Positions 1-12,149 of a DNA stretch of 64,000 nucleotides are shown in pieces (the first letter of the stretch is position 1; every line of letters begins with the position of its first letter). The notes beneath the pieces are model-generated. The model saw only the letters and a list, made by a program, of their open reading frames with translations. It did not search any database and was not told the origin of the DNA. This DNA comes from Rhizophagus clarus (Eukaryota; Glomeromycota; Glomeromycetes; Glomerales; Glomeraceae): positions 124,001 through 188,000 of the forward strand of contig BLAL01000236.1 of assembly GCA_015698045.1 (NCBI GenBank), written 5' to 3'. The position numbers and the translations under genes were made by a program.

Positions 1-360
1 TGTACTCAAAATTAAATGGATTAAACAAGGGATAACAATGCACATCAGTGTTAATTGTACTCTAAAATTAAATAAATTCGAGGGATAACAATGTATATTA
101 GTTAATTGTAAATAAATTCGAGGGATAACGATGCATATTAATTATTTGTAAATAAATTCGAGGGATACGGTAACAATGCACATTAGTTAACTGAAGATAT
201 CCAATCATAGTAGTAAATGGTATCGATCTCTTTCAATTACTCAAAATTAAATAAATTATTTGAAAATTTAACAATACAATTAATCGAGATATAACGATGC
301 ATATTTAATGTTGTACTCAAAAATTAAATAGATCAATAATACAATTAAGAAAAGTCTAAA
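1..360. repeat. AT-rich tandem repeats left of transposase 1
   Basis: Degenerate tandem copies of a roughly 40-55-base unit, recognisable by AAATAAATTCGAGGGATAAC followed by a variant of AATGCACATTAGTT. Best copies lie at about 60-190; weaker ones run to about 340. The array precedes the transposase open frame and probably belongs to the left subterminal part of element 1, whose left end is outside the window. From 361 to 551 I see only AT-rich sequence. Confidence 0.6.
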
Positions 361-551
361 AATATCTGTATTGTTTACTAATAAAACTGATCGTTGTCTA
401 CTACTAATAAAGCTGAAATAATGAAATATATATATTACATTGTTTTTTGGTTTTGTTCAGGCAATAAATTCCGTTTTTACTAGTTTTGTTCAGGTAACAA
501 ATTCACTTTCATAAAATTTGGTTCCGTTCACTATCGCTAAAATCACTCAAA

Positions 552-3424
552 ATGACCTATAAATATTCATATTGTTTATGTACTTTTTCGTCAACTTATG
601 CATTAAAACGATATATTTCAGACAAGCATCAATATATTGACAAAGATGAAGAAGTAACCTTTCAATCAAACATGCCACACGAAGAACCTGATCTCTGGGA
701 TGATGATGATAAAGAAGTATCAAAAGTGCCATATCATGAAGAATCCGGTCTTTGGGATGATGATCTTTCAATGAAAGATGACAAATCTGAATTGAAAATA
801 ACATTAGAACAACCCGTAGAATCTCATGAAAATTTACAAATTTCTGAAGAGTCGGATGAGAAAAGTAGGGAATTTGATGACAACGATGAGTCGGATGAGG
901 AAAGTGGTGAATTTGATGATGACGATAATGAGGATAATGAAGTTGACTTAACATACTTGTTATCTATCGATGCTGAAGATTTTTGTGGGACCACACTAGA
1001 TGATGCAATAAGAGACAAAACACATCCACCTAACACTAAATGGCCGAATGATATTTATCGTGAATTCATGGAAATTGTTATGGAATATCAATTATCTAAT
1101 TCTTGTGGTGATAGGATAATTAAGTTAATCAATAAAAGTAAACAAGAAGCTGAAAAAAACCCATTACCAATAAATACTAAGGAAGGTCGTAGATTTCTTG
1201 ATGTTAACGAATTTCTTTATATGAAATTCAAAAAAGTCCTTATCATGAAATTCCAGGATAAAGATTATTCTTTTTATTATCAACCGATAATTCATGGAAT
1301 TAAAGTTCTGCTTCTTCAATCCGAAATGAATGAAGAATTTGTTTTTAAGTATAAAAATCACAATACATTGATTAAGACTTATGGTGAACAATTCGAAAGT
1401 AATTGGTGGTATATCACGGAAAATAAAATTCCTGTTGATAACAAATTATTATCGATAATAATCTACGCTGATTTCACAACTTGTGATCATCTGGGCAAAA
1501 CTTCTGAACATCCTATATATATTTCACTCAGAAATATACTAAATTGGCAGCAAAATAAACCTAACGTTAAAGTACTTGTTGGTTATTTGCTAAAATTGAA
1601 AGCAAAAGATAATACTACAAGGAATTCTAAGTCTTTCTGAAGATTACAGAGACTCGTTTTTCAGAGATGTCTCCGAATATTATCATCACCGATAATGAAT
1701 CAAAATGACATGTATTTAGTTGTTCAAAATAAAATACATCCATTTACACCAATATTATCAGTTATCCTTGCTGATATGGCAGAAGCAGGAGCATTTACCA
1801 CAACATATCTTCCATCAACTTCTAAACGACCATGTTATTATTGCTTGATAAATAACGAAGATCTTAATAATATGGCATTATCTCATATTGATTTACGAAC
1901 TCCAGAAAAAATGAAACTAGCTATTAGTGAGAATCAAGCAAGTGAATTTTCGATTCATAAGGAGTTTAATTATTTTTGGGATTTTGACGATTTTAATATT
2001 TATGAGGCGACTGCTCCAGATCGTATGCATTTACTCGACCTTGGAGTAACAAAGTATCTCATAGAATTTACTCGTGAATTGTTACACTGAAAGGTCAGCA
2101 ATAGAGCAGTAAAAGATATGGACCACAGATTGTGCGCAATCCCACGATATTCAGGCTTAATAATATTAAAAAACGGATTGGAAAATATATCTAAATTTAC
2201 TGCCAATGATTATCGTAATATAATGAAAGTGATTATTTTCGTTATAGATAATTTATACGATGATTATAAAGAAGGTGGAATACCATGTAAGAGACTGTGC
2301 AACATTTTTCATAAATATTTGGTAATATATATGAAGTTGCGTCAGGAGTCATTTACGGATACCGAGTTAACAGAATTAGAGGTAAATATCGATTATTAAT
2401 TCTAAACCAAATCTTTAATTAGTATTTAATTTTTTTAAAAATTTATTACTACTATCACTAGACATTAATAACTGAATTCTGTCAAGAATTTGTAACGATA
2501 TTTGCCGAATATTCTCCAAGTCGCTGTAAAATACCTAAACTTCACGTGCTTCATTATCATGTAATTCTGTCAATTCGACTTTATGGTTCGATGAATGGGA
2601 TGTCAACAGAAACATATGAAACTTTGCATAAGAAGAGCGTTAAAACTCCATATCGAATGACAAATAAAAGAAATTATGTTTCACAAATGTTAACTACGGT
2701 AATGTTATATGATCTGTTTTGTCATAATCTATTTCAATCGATTAATTTAAATTTGCTACGATAGGTGCGACATCAATATTTAGCCTTGAAACAAAAAAAA
2801 CCTACGATAAGGAGATCTAGTGGATTTCGAAATCTCTTATGGGAGTTCAAATTTACTGAAATTGAAACAATAGTTTCTAAAATAAAACAAGACACCAATA
2901 TCCATTATCTGTATAAAGAAGGGTTATAACCTTCATGCAGGTTTTGAAGAGTTTTTGACGGAAAATGAGTTAGAATATGATTATGAATCTGGGCATTTTA
3001 AAATATATTCTAGTGTAGCTGTTGAATCAACTGATATTATCTGAACAGCAGGAACCTTTTATGGTAATGAATGGTTCAGTGATGTAGTAGTCTCTTCCAA
3101 AGAAGCTGCGTGGTATGGAAAGGTATGATATGCTTAAAATTTTTTATTAAGATTTTTGTCATGATGACATGTTATTAACTGAATTAAATTTAGGCACTTT
3201 TATTATTGGAATTTTCTGCAAAAGGTTTAAAAGAACCAGTAAATCTTGCTTTGTTACGATGGTATGAAGAAGTACAAGAAGAAGAGATCATATACGACTG
3301 TCCAAGATTATGGCTAACTGATCAATATACATGTGTTTACTTAGATTTGGTTGATATGTCAGTTCACATTATACCAAGAAATAACTGTAAAAATGAATAT
3401 TTTGTTAATACGTATATTTTTTAA
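552..3424 (+). pseudogene. Plavaka-type transposase, copy 1 (decayed)
   Basis: Degenerate N-terminal zinc-finger remnant (YCLC...KRYISDKH), then an acidic Asp/Glu linker, then the transposase core: YADFTTCDHLGK near 1468, a RPCYYC motif near 1828, PDRMHLLDLG near 2013 and the C-terminal NEYFVNTYIF ending at 3424. The gene aligns along its whole length with the copy at 43401-46312. Lesions: a frameshift near 1640, an in-frame TGA at 2088-2090 and further breaks at 2760-3060. Introns inferred: 2382-2461, one from about 2700 to 2764, and one near 3124-3194. Two introns of the other copy are absent here. The transposase would cut and paste the element in the nucleus; this copy cannot encode a full protein. 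Plavaka is a fungal group usually placed near EnSpm/CACTA. Confidence 0.75.
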
Positions 3425-3514
3425 GATGTAAAATAAAATTAGATTAATATTCTTAGTATTCATTTGTATATGAGTGCGTTTTATGATTTATTAATGAAAC
3501 AATAAATAATGGAT

Positions 3515-4150
3515 TTAACTTGATTATTTTTGATAATTATCAAATATCGCAAATCATCGTTGAGATTATTTTAGATAATTATCAAATATCGCAAATCATC
3601 GTTGAGATTATTTTTGATAATTGTCAATATCGCAAATCATCGTTGAGATTATTTTCGATAATTGTCAATATCACAAATCATCGTTGAGATTATTTTCGAT
3701 AATTGTCAATATCGCAAATCGTCGTTGAGATTATTTTCGATAATTGTCAATATCGCAAATCATCGTTGAGATTATTTTCGATAATTGTCAATATCGCAAA
3801 TCGTTGTTGAGATTATTTTCGATAATTGTCAATATCGCAAATCATCGTTGAGATTATTTTCGATAATTGTCAATATCGCAAATTATCGTTGAGATTATTT
3901 TCGATAATTGTCAATATCGCAAATCATCAGTGTGATTATTTTCGATAACTGTCGACATCGCAAATTATCAGTGCGATTATTTTCGATAATTATCAACATC
4001 GCAAATCATCAGTGCGATTATTTTCGATAATTGCCAACATCGCAAATCATCATTGCGATTATTTTCGATAATTGCCAACATCGCAAATCATCGTCAAGAT
4101 TATTTTCGATAATTGTCAATATCGCAAATTATCAGTATGATTATTTTAGA
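3515..4150. repeat. 41-bp satellite array, right subterminal of element 1
   Basis: About 15 head-to-tail copies of a 41-base unit built around TTTTCGATAATTGTCAATAT followed by CGCAAATCATCGTTGAGATT. Central copies are nearly identical; those after about 3920 are more diverged (CAGTGTGATT variants). A unit contains a CGATAATTATCG-like palindrome. The array sits between the transposase stop and the element end at 4288, as the 51-bp array does in element 2, so it is probably a subterminal transposase-binding region. That role is inference. Confidence 0.9.
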
Positions 4151-4276
4151 AAAAGTTAAATATCGTTGTATAATTGTGAGATAATTATCGAATATTATCA
4201 CATTATGTTGACCATCGATTTATAAATATGATATTTATCGATAAAGTGATAATTATCGATGTATATCTTCTGAAAA

Positions 4277-4288
4277 AATTTTCTGATG
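4277..4288. other. Right terminus of Plavaka-type element 1
   Basis: The 12 bases AATTTTCTGATG are followed directly by LINE ORF1 sequence that aligns with copies B, C and D. The same outward-reading end is AATTTGCTGATG (complement of 36734-36745) and AATTTCCTGATG (59454-59465). The matching left end and target duplication are outside the window. Confidence 0.65.
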
Positions 4289-6096
4289 TCCTCTGCGCCT
4301 AACAATGACGCGTCTACTAATCTCAACATGTCTATGCATGCCAGAACAACGACTTCTGCATCTCCTCCTAACGCGTCGTCTGATAAGGCTACTGCTGATG
4401 ATGCCCCTGATAATCAAATGCCTATCCCGTCTCCTACCTTTTCCTTCAATAGAAATGATTACCAAGCTACGGCCACCCCTAACTCGGCCCCTGATACTCT
4501 AAAAAACTTTCCTATGAATAAGGCATTAATTGATGCAGTTAATAACACTTTTCTGGAAATGTATGAATCGTACACCGGTAAAGCACGTATGACTGGTTCT
4601 GGCGATTCCAAGCGCCTCATTATTCACTTCCAAACTATGAAGGCACGTGATGCTTGTGTTGGTGCTGCCCATTTGCAGTTCCCTGACCTTATATTCCATG
4701 CACACAATTCCAGGCAACTCCGGAGTAATGAAGATCTCTGGGCCATTCAAGTCACAGATATCCCTTTCTTCCTCACCAAGGAGAATGTCATTTCTTACTT
4801 CAAGAAATTCGGTAACATCGCATCCTGTTGAGTTTACTCTAGGAAAAATGCCAAAGTCCAACAGGCCCGAATTGTCTATGATTTTGCACAATCAATTGCC
4901 CGGTTTGATTCCCAATGGGCAGTATATTGTTTCGCGACTTGCCTAAGAGTCACCCCTTGTCACTACACGGTAGATCAAAAATCTTCTCGTCGCGCGTTTG
5001 TTGCTACGCTCACCCAGTTGCCCTCTAATACCAAAGACATTGACTTAGCTCCCCTCATCAGAGAACTTGGTGCTAAAGCTGTCAACGTCCCTCTATCTCT
5101 TAACTCCTATAAGCCCAAAAGATGGGCCTACATCACCTTTCCCTCCCAGGAACTTATGGATGCCCTATGGAACAACTCATCGGCTATCAAGGTCATACTC
5201 TACAATGGAATCTCCCTGACGACACCAACAAACTCTGTCATCGATGTGGCAAGTTAGGGTGTGCTTCCAACTAGTGCCCACTCCACCAACAACGGGGCAG
5301 AACCCGCGATCGAAACCCCGTGGCTGCACTCAAAGAACGTTTCCACGTTGGACAGCCCTCTCGACTTAAAACTAGTTTGCGCTCACGCTCTCGCTCTAAG
5401 GGCCCAGATAACTCTGGATCCTCTCAGCACCAGCAATCTTCTTCTGCTAAGTCTAAAGCCAACACCCTCAGCAATCATTGCAATCACTCTAAATCCAATG
5501 ATAAATGTGACCGTTCAGTTTCATTTTCTTCTGCACTGCGCACTCCCCCTCTCTCTTCAGCACGCATTCACCCATCTTCCTTGTACTCACAGGAAGCCAG
5601 TGAAATTTTATCCTTGCTCAAGGCCTTGCAGCAGGATATGGCCGATGTACGTGATCGCATCACTGCGTTTGAACTAAACGACCAACGTATGACTTGTATT
5701 AAATGACATATTGGTCTTCAACCTTTATCCTCCGCGCCCAGTACTACACAATCTTCTGACATGAACATTGATCAGCCTGATGTTTCTACCTCTTCCCTGA
5801 CGCATGATTCTCTTCATGCCAAGCCGCCTTCACGTCCTCTCAACCCCCTTTTACCTGATTTTGTCTCCTTGGTGTCTCATGTGCTTCCCACTCGTACCTC
5901 ATCCCCGGCTGCTATTACTCCTCCTGCTGCCCTCCCTTTTCTGAACAATGCTACTGCTAAAATCCAGGCTATCAATGAAAAGCATTCAGCTATTAAAAGT
6001 AAAATGGATATGCTCGTAGCCTCTATTAGCGGCTTTATTGGATCAATCAATACCCCTTCTACCACGAACTCGGCTAATACAGCCAGTTCCAATTAG
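4289..6096 (+). pseudogene. LINE A ORF1 (RNA-binding protein), partial and broken
   Basis: Lacks about the first 115 residues. Visible: RRM-like stretch (IQVTDIPFFLTKENV...YFKKFGNI) around 4740-4830, zinc knuckle starting at 5236, an Arg/Ser tract near 5390, and a short coiled coil (ILSLLKALQQDMADV) near 5600-5690. Lesions: TGA at 4829-4831 (CGA in copy B), a one-base deletion near 5165, TAG at 5272-5274 inside the knuckle (CAG in B) and TGA at 5704-5706. By family, the product would coat the LINE RNA. Confidence 0.8.
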
Positions 6097-6141
6097 CTTC
6101 TCTTCCTTTTCTTTCCCCGTCTGATGTATCATTGTGTTTTA

Positions 6142-9100
6142 ATGACAGACAATAATTTTAATTATGACTCTTTCGTTCGTAATCCTCCCAATCCTATTGA
6201 TATAGAAAATCTTTCCTTACAGGATTCCTTATTTACTTTTAATTCTACAACCCCTCTTCCTCCCAATTCTTTTAATATTTCTTCATTTAATATTAATGGT
6301 CTCAAAACGCACTCCCAAAACAAAATTGAACAATTGCATAATTTTTTTTCTCTTAAACAAATATCCTTTGGTGGTGTTGTCGACATCCATTTACACCCTA
6401 AACAAATGTGGTTTTTAGCAAAACGTTTTTCTAATTATACTGTTTTTTCCTCTTCTTTGGACACTTCACAACATGTCCGCTTTTCTGGCGGTATTTTGTT
6501 ACTCATCGCAAATTCCTTGGCTCCTCACGTTCACACCCACACTTCTCATTCTTCACGCCTGCTTTCTGTTGACCTGTACTTCAAAGGCAACATTAAGCTG
6601 CGTATTTTTGTAGTTTACATACCCCCTACCTCGGATCAAGCCTTACGCGATACCACTATAGACTTGCTTATTGAGGCCCTTTCAGACACCAAATGATTAG
6701 GCTTTCATCATGCCATCTGTGGGGATTTTAACATGCACTTAGACCAATTTTACCCTGTTTTTTTCAACCAACCTCAAATTGCCTCCAAACGTATCCACCG
6801 ACTCTTTAATTTTCTCCTTAGCAGTGGTTACATGGATTTTACTCCTGTCAACTCTTCTGACTCCCTGGGCACCTTTCGTCGTGCTGATATTATTACTTGC
6901 ATCGACTATATTTGGTCGTGCCCTCTTTTAAAATCCTTTTTACTTACTTCTGTTATTTTTGACGCTTGTGATAGTTCTCTATCTGATCACAATCCTGTCA
7001 TCACTTATTTTGACTCCTCCCTTCTATGTTCTTCTGTTAAATTGGCCCGCGCTCACCAACTCAAAAGACGCACATGCCGTGTTTTTCTCCTGGACTCAGT
7101 TTCTCCAGCTCTGTGGGATGAATTCTCCGTCCATGTCGATACTCTTTGTAATATACCTCCCACTGCCTTTGCCTCTTGGCATATTAATCAGATGTGCGAA
7201 TATATGCACTCCTCTATTATTACCGGGGCAACTGCTATTTTACCTTCACGCACGATTGGAAATGATCACACTCCCAAACTTTCCAAAGAATTGGAAACTC
7301 TCATACAACATTATCGTTTCCTTAATCGGATTCTTCATTCTAATAGAATTTTGCGGAAGTACCCGCATACCTTTTCTTCTGCACATGACTTTAAATGGTC
7401 TGTTTACCTCGTTCGCTTGAAAAACATATTTTGCCTTTATAAGTCTTGTTTTTCTACCATTCCCGTTTTGCCCACAACTTTATTTTCTTGTCAGGCTGAC
7501 AATTTTAACCATATTTTTAATCTTTTGTCTCACTCCTCTTCTGTATTACGAGGTTTACACCTTCTGAAAGAAAAAGAATATCAGGACTTCTCTATTAAAT
7601 CTCATATCGAGAAACGTGATCTCAATTTTGATACTGACATTTCCTTTTTCATTAATTCGGCGCTCTCTCGTTCCCGTCAGAGGATCGTGTTAGATCATGT
7701 CTTTATCGATCATCCTACCACTCCTCGCCTGCTGACTGACCCGTTGGATATTTCTGAAGCTGTGGTTAATCATTTCCAACACATGGTTCCGGTTAAATCT
7801 ACCCCACCTCTACACATATCTGCATTACCCGATAGATAGCGATCTGAGTATTCACCTATAGATTTAATTTCACCCGCGATCTATGATTCTCTTTTATCTC
7901 CTCTTACCTTGGAAGAATGGTTATGCACAATTTCCTCTATGCCTAATGGCAAAGCCCCTGGTCCCTCCATGATTACTTATGAAATGCTCAAACACCTCGG
8001 CCCTGCCGCCAATGCTCTTCTTTTAATTTTGATCTGTAAATGTTTTGCTTCCGCTGACATTCCAGATCTATGGCGTCAGGCTATGGTTTTTCCTATTCCC
8101 AAACCACATGAATGGCGTTGGCAATTACAAAATACTCGCCCCATCACACTTTTGGAAGTTATACGGAAGTCCTTTGTCAAACTTTTTTACAACCGTTTAT
8201 CTTCCATCCTTGCTGCTCATAATGTTCTCACTGGTGGTAATTTTGCTGGCCTACCTGGAAGAACTTGCCGTGATCCTATCATAACTTTAGAATCTATTAT
8301 TCATGACGCTAATTGCACTAATTCCCCTTTGTGGATCCTCTCCCAGGATATCTCTAAAGCGTTTGACTCTGTTCATCTTACTATGTTGAAATTCGCTTTG
8401 GAACGCATTCGCCTACCTGCCTCTTCTGTCAAACTCATTTTGTCACTTTTTATGAATCGATCTAATCGGATTTTTACTGCTTATGGTGATACTCCTTCAT
8501 ACCAGGTCCGCATTGGCATTGACCAAGGTGAAGTAATTTCTCCACTCCTCTGGGTCATATATATCGATCCCCTTTTATCTGTGTTAAAGAAAGAGATGTT
8601 GGATCCTTATATTCTGCGCTCTCCTTCGCTCCTTCTGACGCCTCCTGATGATAATTCAAATCTCGTAATCAACAATCTGGTTTTTATGGATGATTCTACT
8701 CTTATCTCTTCATCCAAAACTGGACTGGAACATATACTATCCATTACAGAAGAATTTTACGCGCTGAACAATACTTCTGCTAATCATCACAAATATGTTT
8801 TGATATCCAACTCTTTACCATTAACCACCACTTCTAATATCTTTCCTGTGGAATTTAATTTGTCTTTGTCCTCTTTAAACCGTATCTCTTCTATCTTTGT
8901 TACCCCTATCTCTATTACTTCTTCATTTCGATTTTTAGGGGTCTGGTTCAACATCAAAGGCTCTAGAAATTTTGTTAAAAAACAGATTGCCGGTGAATGT
9001 AATTCCTTCGCCGCAACTCTCCGCCCAGCTAAATTATCTGCCAAACAAATTGTTTATCTTTACAATACGGTGCTCATACCTAAGCTTGAGTACCGTATGC

Positions 9101-11775
9101 AAGTCACTCACCTCTCTGATAGGGACTGCTATGCTGCTACAAGGCTCGTTCGCTCGTTGGTTAAACAAAAGGCTAACTTTTCTCGTGCTCTTCCCAATCC
9201 CATATTATATCTTTCCCAAGCTTTGGGACTGATTAATTTGTCCTCCCATTTGACTCAATGTCACGTTAATAATTTGTTTTTAATGGCTAATTCTACTACT
9301 TCTTTTATTCAACGTTTATTTGTATATAGATTAATGTTGATTCAATTTCAATTTTTGGTTCCTGTTTCCCCTTTGAAGGTAGTTAATTGGTCCTTATGGT
9401 CCAATATGAATGCTTTTAAATATGATTATATCGCTTGCACTCTCGCTTCCATAGTCTCTACCCCCTTCCGGCTGCAACATGCTAATTCTACCTCACTATC
9501 TCCGGACCTTACTCTGCCTGGCCATACTCCTCTATATTCTTGTATGAGTCCTAAAACTTTCAAAGCTTGCCTTAAGGTTCTCCGAAAACGTCATCTGTAT
9601 TACCTCTCACAATTGATCACGCTCACTGGCTCCCATCTTATTTCTTGGGCTGCCTACCGGACTGCCTACATTGCTCAGTTGGCTGATAAACGCGGTCGCT
9701 CTCTCCCACACAGATGGTATCTGGATATTCAGGCCAATACTACCATCCCTGACTCCCACTATCGTTTATACGATTGCTATGTGTGTTCTCCTTCCACCAC
9801 CCCTGTCATTTCTTTGGTTCCTGGTGTTACTACTAACCAAAAAAATAGGCGCTGGCTTGTTTCACTAGATGGCAATGCTGTTCCTCTTTTCGGCAAACAG
9901 CTTAGCGTTCAGCCTAAGAAAGATACTTGCATAATTGTTCATTGGACATCTGATTGTTTTTCCTCTCCAGGTGATGTTATCCGCCTTCGTCCATGCCCAG
10001 GTTGTGATGCTCATGTTCCCTTCCCCGCTGCTAGTAAATACACTGCTGTCGCGCCTCAGTGTACTTTCACGGTCTCTCTGTTAAGGTCTTTGATTCTCCC
10101 TACCAATTGTGAGCGCATTTGGCAAAATACTACGGATGTGGTTTCTCCCTATTCCTGGGCCGATCTTTGTAATATAGTGGTTTCATATTACATTCGTTTA
10201 TCTATTTCTCCGGATTTTTCTTTTTCCCTTCCCGTGGTCAATGATGATTCAGCAGGCTCTTCTCTTTTACGCGATTCGCCTGGTCTCCCCTCTCCTGTTG
10301 TTCTTCCACCAGGTTTTCACTACCGGTATTATACCGATAGTTCTCTTATAAACCTTGGATCGCCTGATGTTTCAATGGGTTGGTCTTGGGTCCAGATCAT
10401 TCCTGATGCTGGTTACCTCAATTCTGTTGCTTCTTATGCCCACGGCACTATTCGTAATTGGCCCTCCTCCACTAGAGCTGAAGCCGCTGCAATTTATGCT
10501 GCTTTAAGCGTCACTCTGGATGATTCTATTGTTTCTATATATACGGATTTTCAAGCCGCTATTGATGGTTTGCGTTCCTGCGCTTCCTCTACCTACACTA
10601 ACAGCCGTTTCTATTATAAAACCACCAATTTTGAACTTTGGGCCTCTATAGAATGTTGCGTTCATACAAAACGACTATCTGTTCTTCCCATTAAAGTCAA
10701 AGGCCACGATGGCAATTATTGGAATGATTTTGCCGATTCTCTCGCTAACTCTGCACATCAGTCAGATGAGGCTTTTCCTCTTCCTGAGGCCATTATCGCC
10801 TCTTCTCACAATGTCCGCCTGGTTTATGACGATGTTATTTGTGAATCCAATCCTAGGTGCCTCTTTAAAGTTTACTATCAGGCTACCTATATGCAAGACC
10901 TCTTATCACTTAATCGTTTTCAGTTTACTTTTTGTCTAACTGATCGGGATGATTATATCGTTGACTGGAAACTTACCTGATTCGCTCTTAATTACTTTCC
11001 AACTCACAATGCTTCCTTTCAGGCTCACCATGCTACCAGACATTACACATTTAAATTTAAGCTTTTCCTAGATGAGCTGCCTCTCCTGGAAAAGTTGAAA
11101 GTCACCCGCCCAGATCTTTATATTGATCTTTTGACGTGTCATTCCTGCTGCAATCGCAAAGAAGACCTGATGCATCTCATCCTCTACTCCAAACGTCGTA
11201 GCGTTATGCACCAGATTCTACAATCCTACCAAAATTATTTGTTCTCTAAGCTCTGTGAAGCTGGTGAATTGGCTGATGTGAACCTCACTCCTATGCTCAG
11301 GAAGCTCTTCTTCTTTCTTGTTGGACTATTTCTTCCTCCAATTGGTCCTCGTATGCTCTCATTCAGGGTTGTTTGCCTAGGCTTTTTATTGACTTGTTCG
11401 TTGAACTATTCATTCCCAGAATGTCAGTTATGAAGGTTGTAGCTGCGCTTCACAATAACTTCATCCAGAAGCTTAGAACTCGCATTTGGAATCCGCGTAC
11501 CTATGATAAAAGTAAATGGGAGGACGCGATGAACATTACTCTTAAATTGAAAACTACTCCTCGGCCTTCTAATTTGCCTTTTTCTACGTATGTCCCTTTC
11601 TCTTCACTACTTCATCCGACCCATCTCGTGACTTCACGTGACTCAAGAACCGATTGGATCAAGAGCAAGATGACTCAGGGATTACCATGGTATAATCATT
11701 TTGTCGGGTTTTATGGGTCGTCTAACGGTACTACTTAATAATAGCTTTTGCAGGATGGGATGTCGATTTTTATAG
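6142..11775 (+). pseudogene. LINE A ORF2 (endonuclease-RT-RNase H), broken
   Basis: Start chosen at ATG-ACA-GAC-AAT, conserved in copies B and C. Domains in order: APE-type endonuclease (FNINGLK near 6290, CGDFNMHLD near 6720, SDHNPV near 6980); reverse transcriptase (NGKAPGPS near 7945, SQDISKAFDS near 8340, FMDD at 8683-8694); RNase H (YYTDSS near 10330, RAEAAA near 10475, AIDGLRS near 10560); C-terminal Cys/His motif (CHSCCNRKEDLMHL, final Cys replaced by Tyr) near 11140. Lesions: TGA 6694, TAG 7837, TGA 10978, a one-base deletion near 11310 and another near 11700. Residues 7909-10980 remain open (1023 codons). The usual RNase H Gly of TDGS is Ser here. Confidence 0.88.
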
Positions 11776-12149
11776 TGGGCGTGTTATCTGTTATTATGTT
11801 AGCATAGTTGCTTCTACTTTGGTTGGAATATATCAAGGGGGAAGATCTAGGGAAATTTAGTGTAATGCGATTTATTCTTTTTAAGGTAGATTTATTACTT
11901 TATTTTTACTTAGGAGACTATATAGCTTTATTTTTAGTTAGTTTTATTTTATTTTGTTTTCTTTTTATTTTTTATAAATTGTATTGATTGAATAATAATT
12001 AATAAAAATATTGGCTACTATGCCGCGTTTGCCTTGAATTTAAATTCTAACGATCTGCGCTCCTTTTTCCACTGATCACTCTGTCCATTTTTTTAGCTAA
12101 CACTTTTTCATAAAAACTTATAGTTTTCCCTACCTAAAAGTCCTCGAAT
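11776..12149 (+). other. LINE A 3' UTR and tail joined to LINE B 5' UTR
   Basis: No gene. The 3' UTR (CATAGTTGCTTCTACTTTGG, then a T-rich run and AATAATAATTAATAAAA) is conserved in every copy and ends with palindrome GAATTTAAATTC at 12036-12047. The next copy's roughly 100-base 5' leader starts at once (AACGATCTGCGC) and runs to the ORF1 ATG at 12150. No poly(A) lies between the copies. Confidence 0.8.

Larger units (their letters stand above)
1..4288 (+). mobile_element. Plavaka-type DNA transposon, element 1 (right part only)
   Basis: This segment holds a decayed Plavaka-type transposase flanked by tandem-repeat arrays. It ends at 4288 with AATTTTCTGATG, which matches both ends of element 2 (36734 and 59465) when read outward. 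LINE ORF1 sequence resumes at 4289 in the middle of the open frame, so the element is inserted in LINE copy A and the LINE 5' portion must lie left of the window. The left terminus and target duplication cannot be seen. Family assignment rests on the transposase motifs; the terminus call is by comparison within this window. Confidence 0.7.
4289..12048 (+). mobile_element. LINE copy A (5' part displaced by element 1)
   Basis: Non-LTR retrotransposon with most of ORF1, all of ORF2 and a 3' UTR ending in TTGAATTTAAATTCT. Homologous along its whole length to copies B, C and D. Its 5' end is not a reverse-transcription truncation: it stops at the terminus of element 1. ORF2 is the best preserved in the window (one continuous 1023-codon stretch) but still carries three stops and frameshifts. 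The sense strand is markedly pyrimidine-rich, unlike the flanks. Confidence 0.9.

Noticed and set aside
3515-4150. Regular repeat array as a possible CRISPR
   Set aside because: Units are directly adjacent with no unique spacers; it is a satellite.
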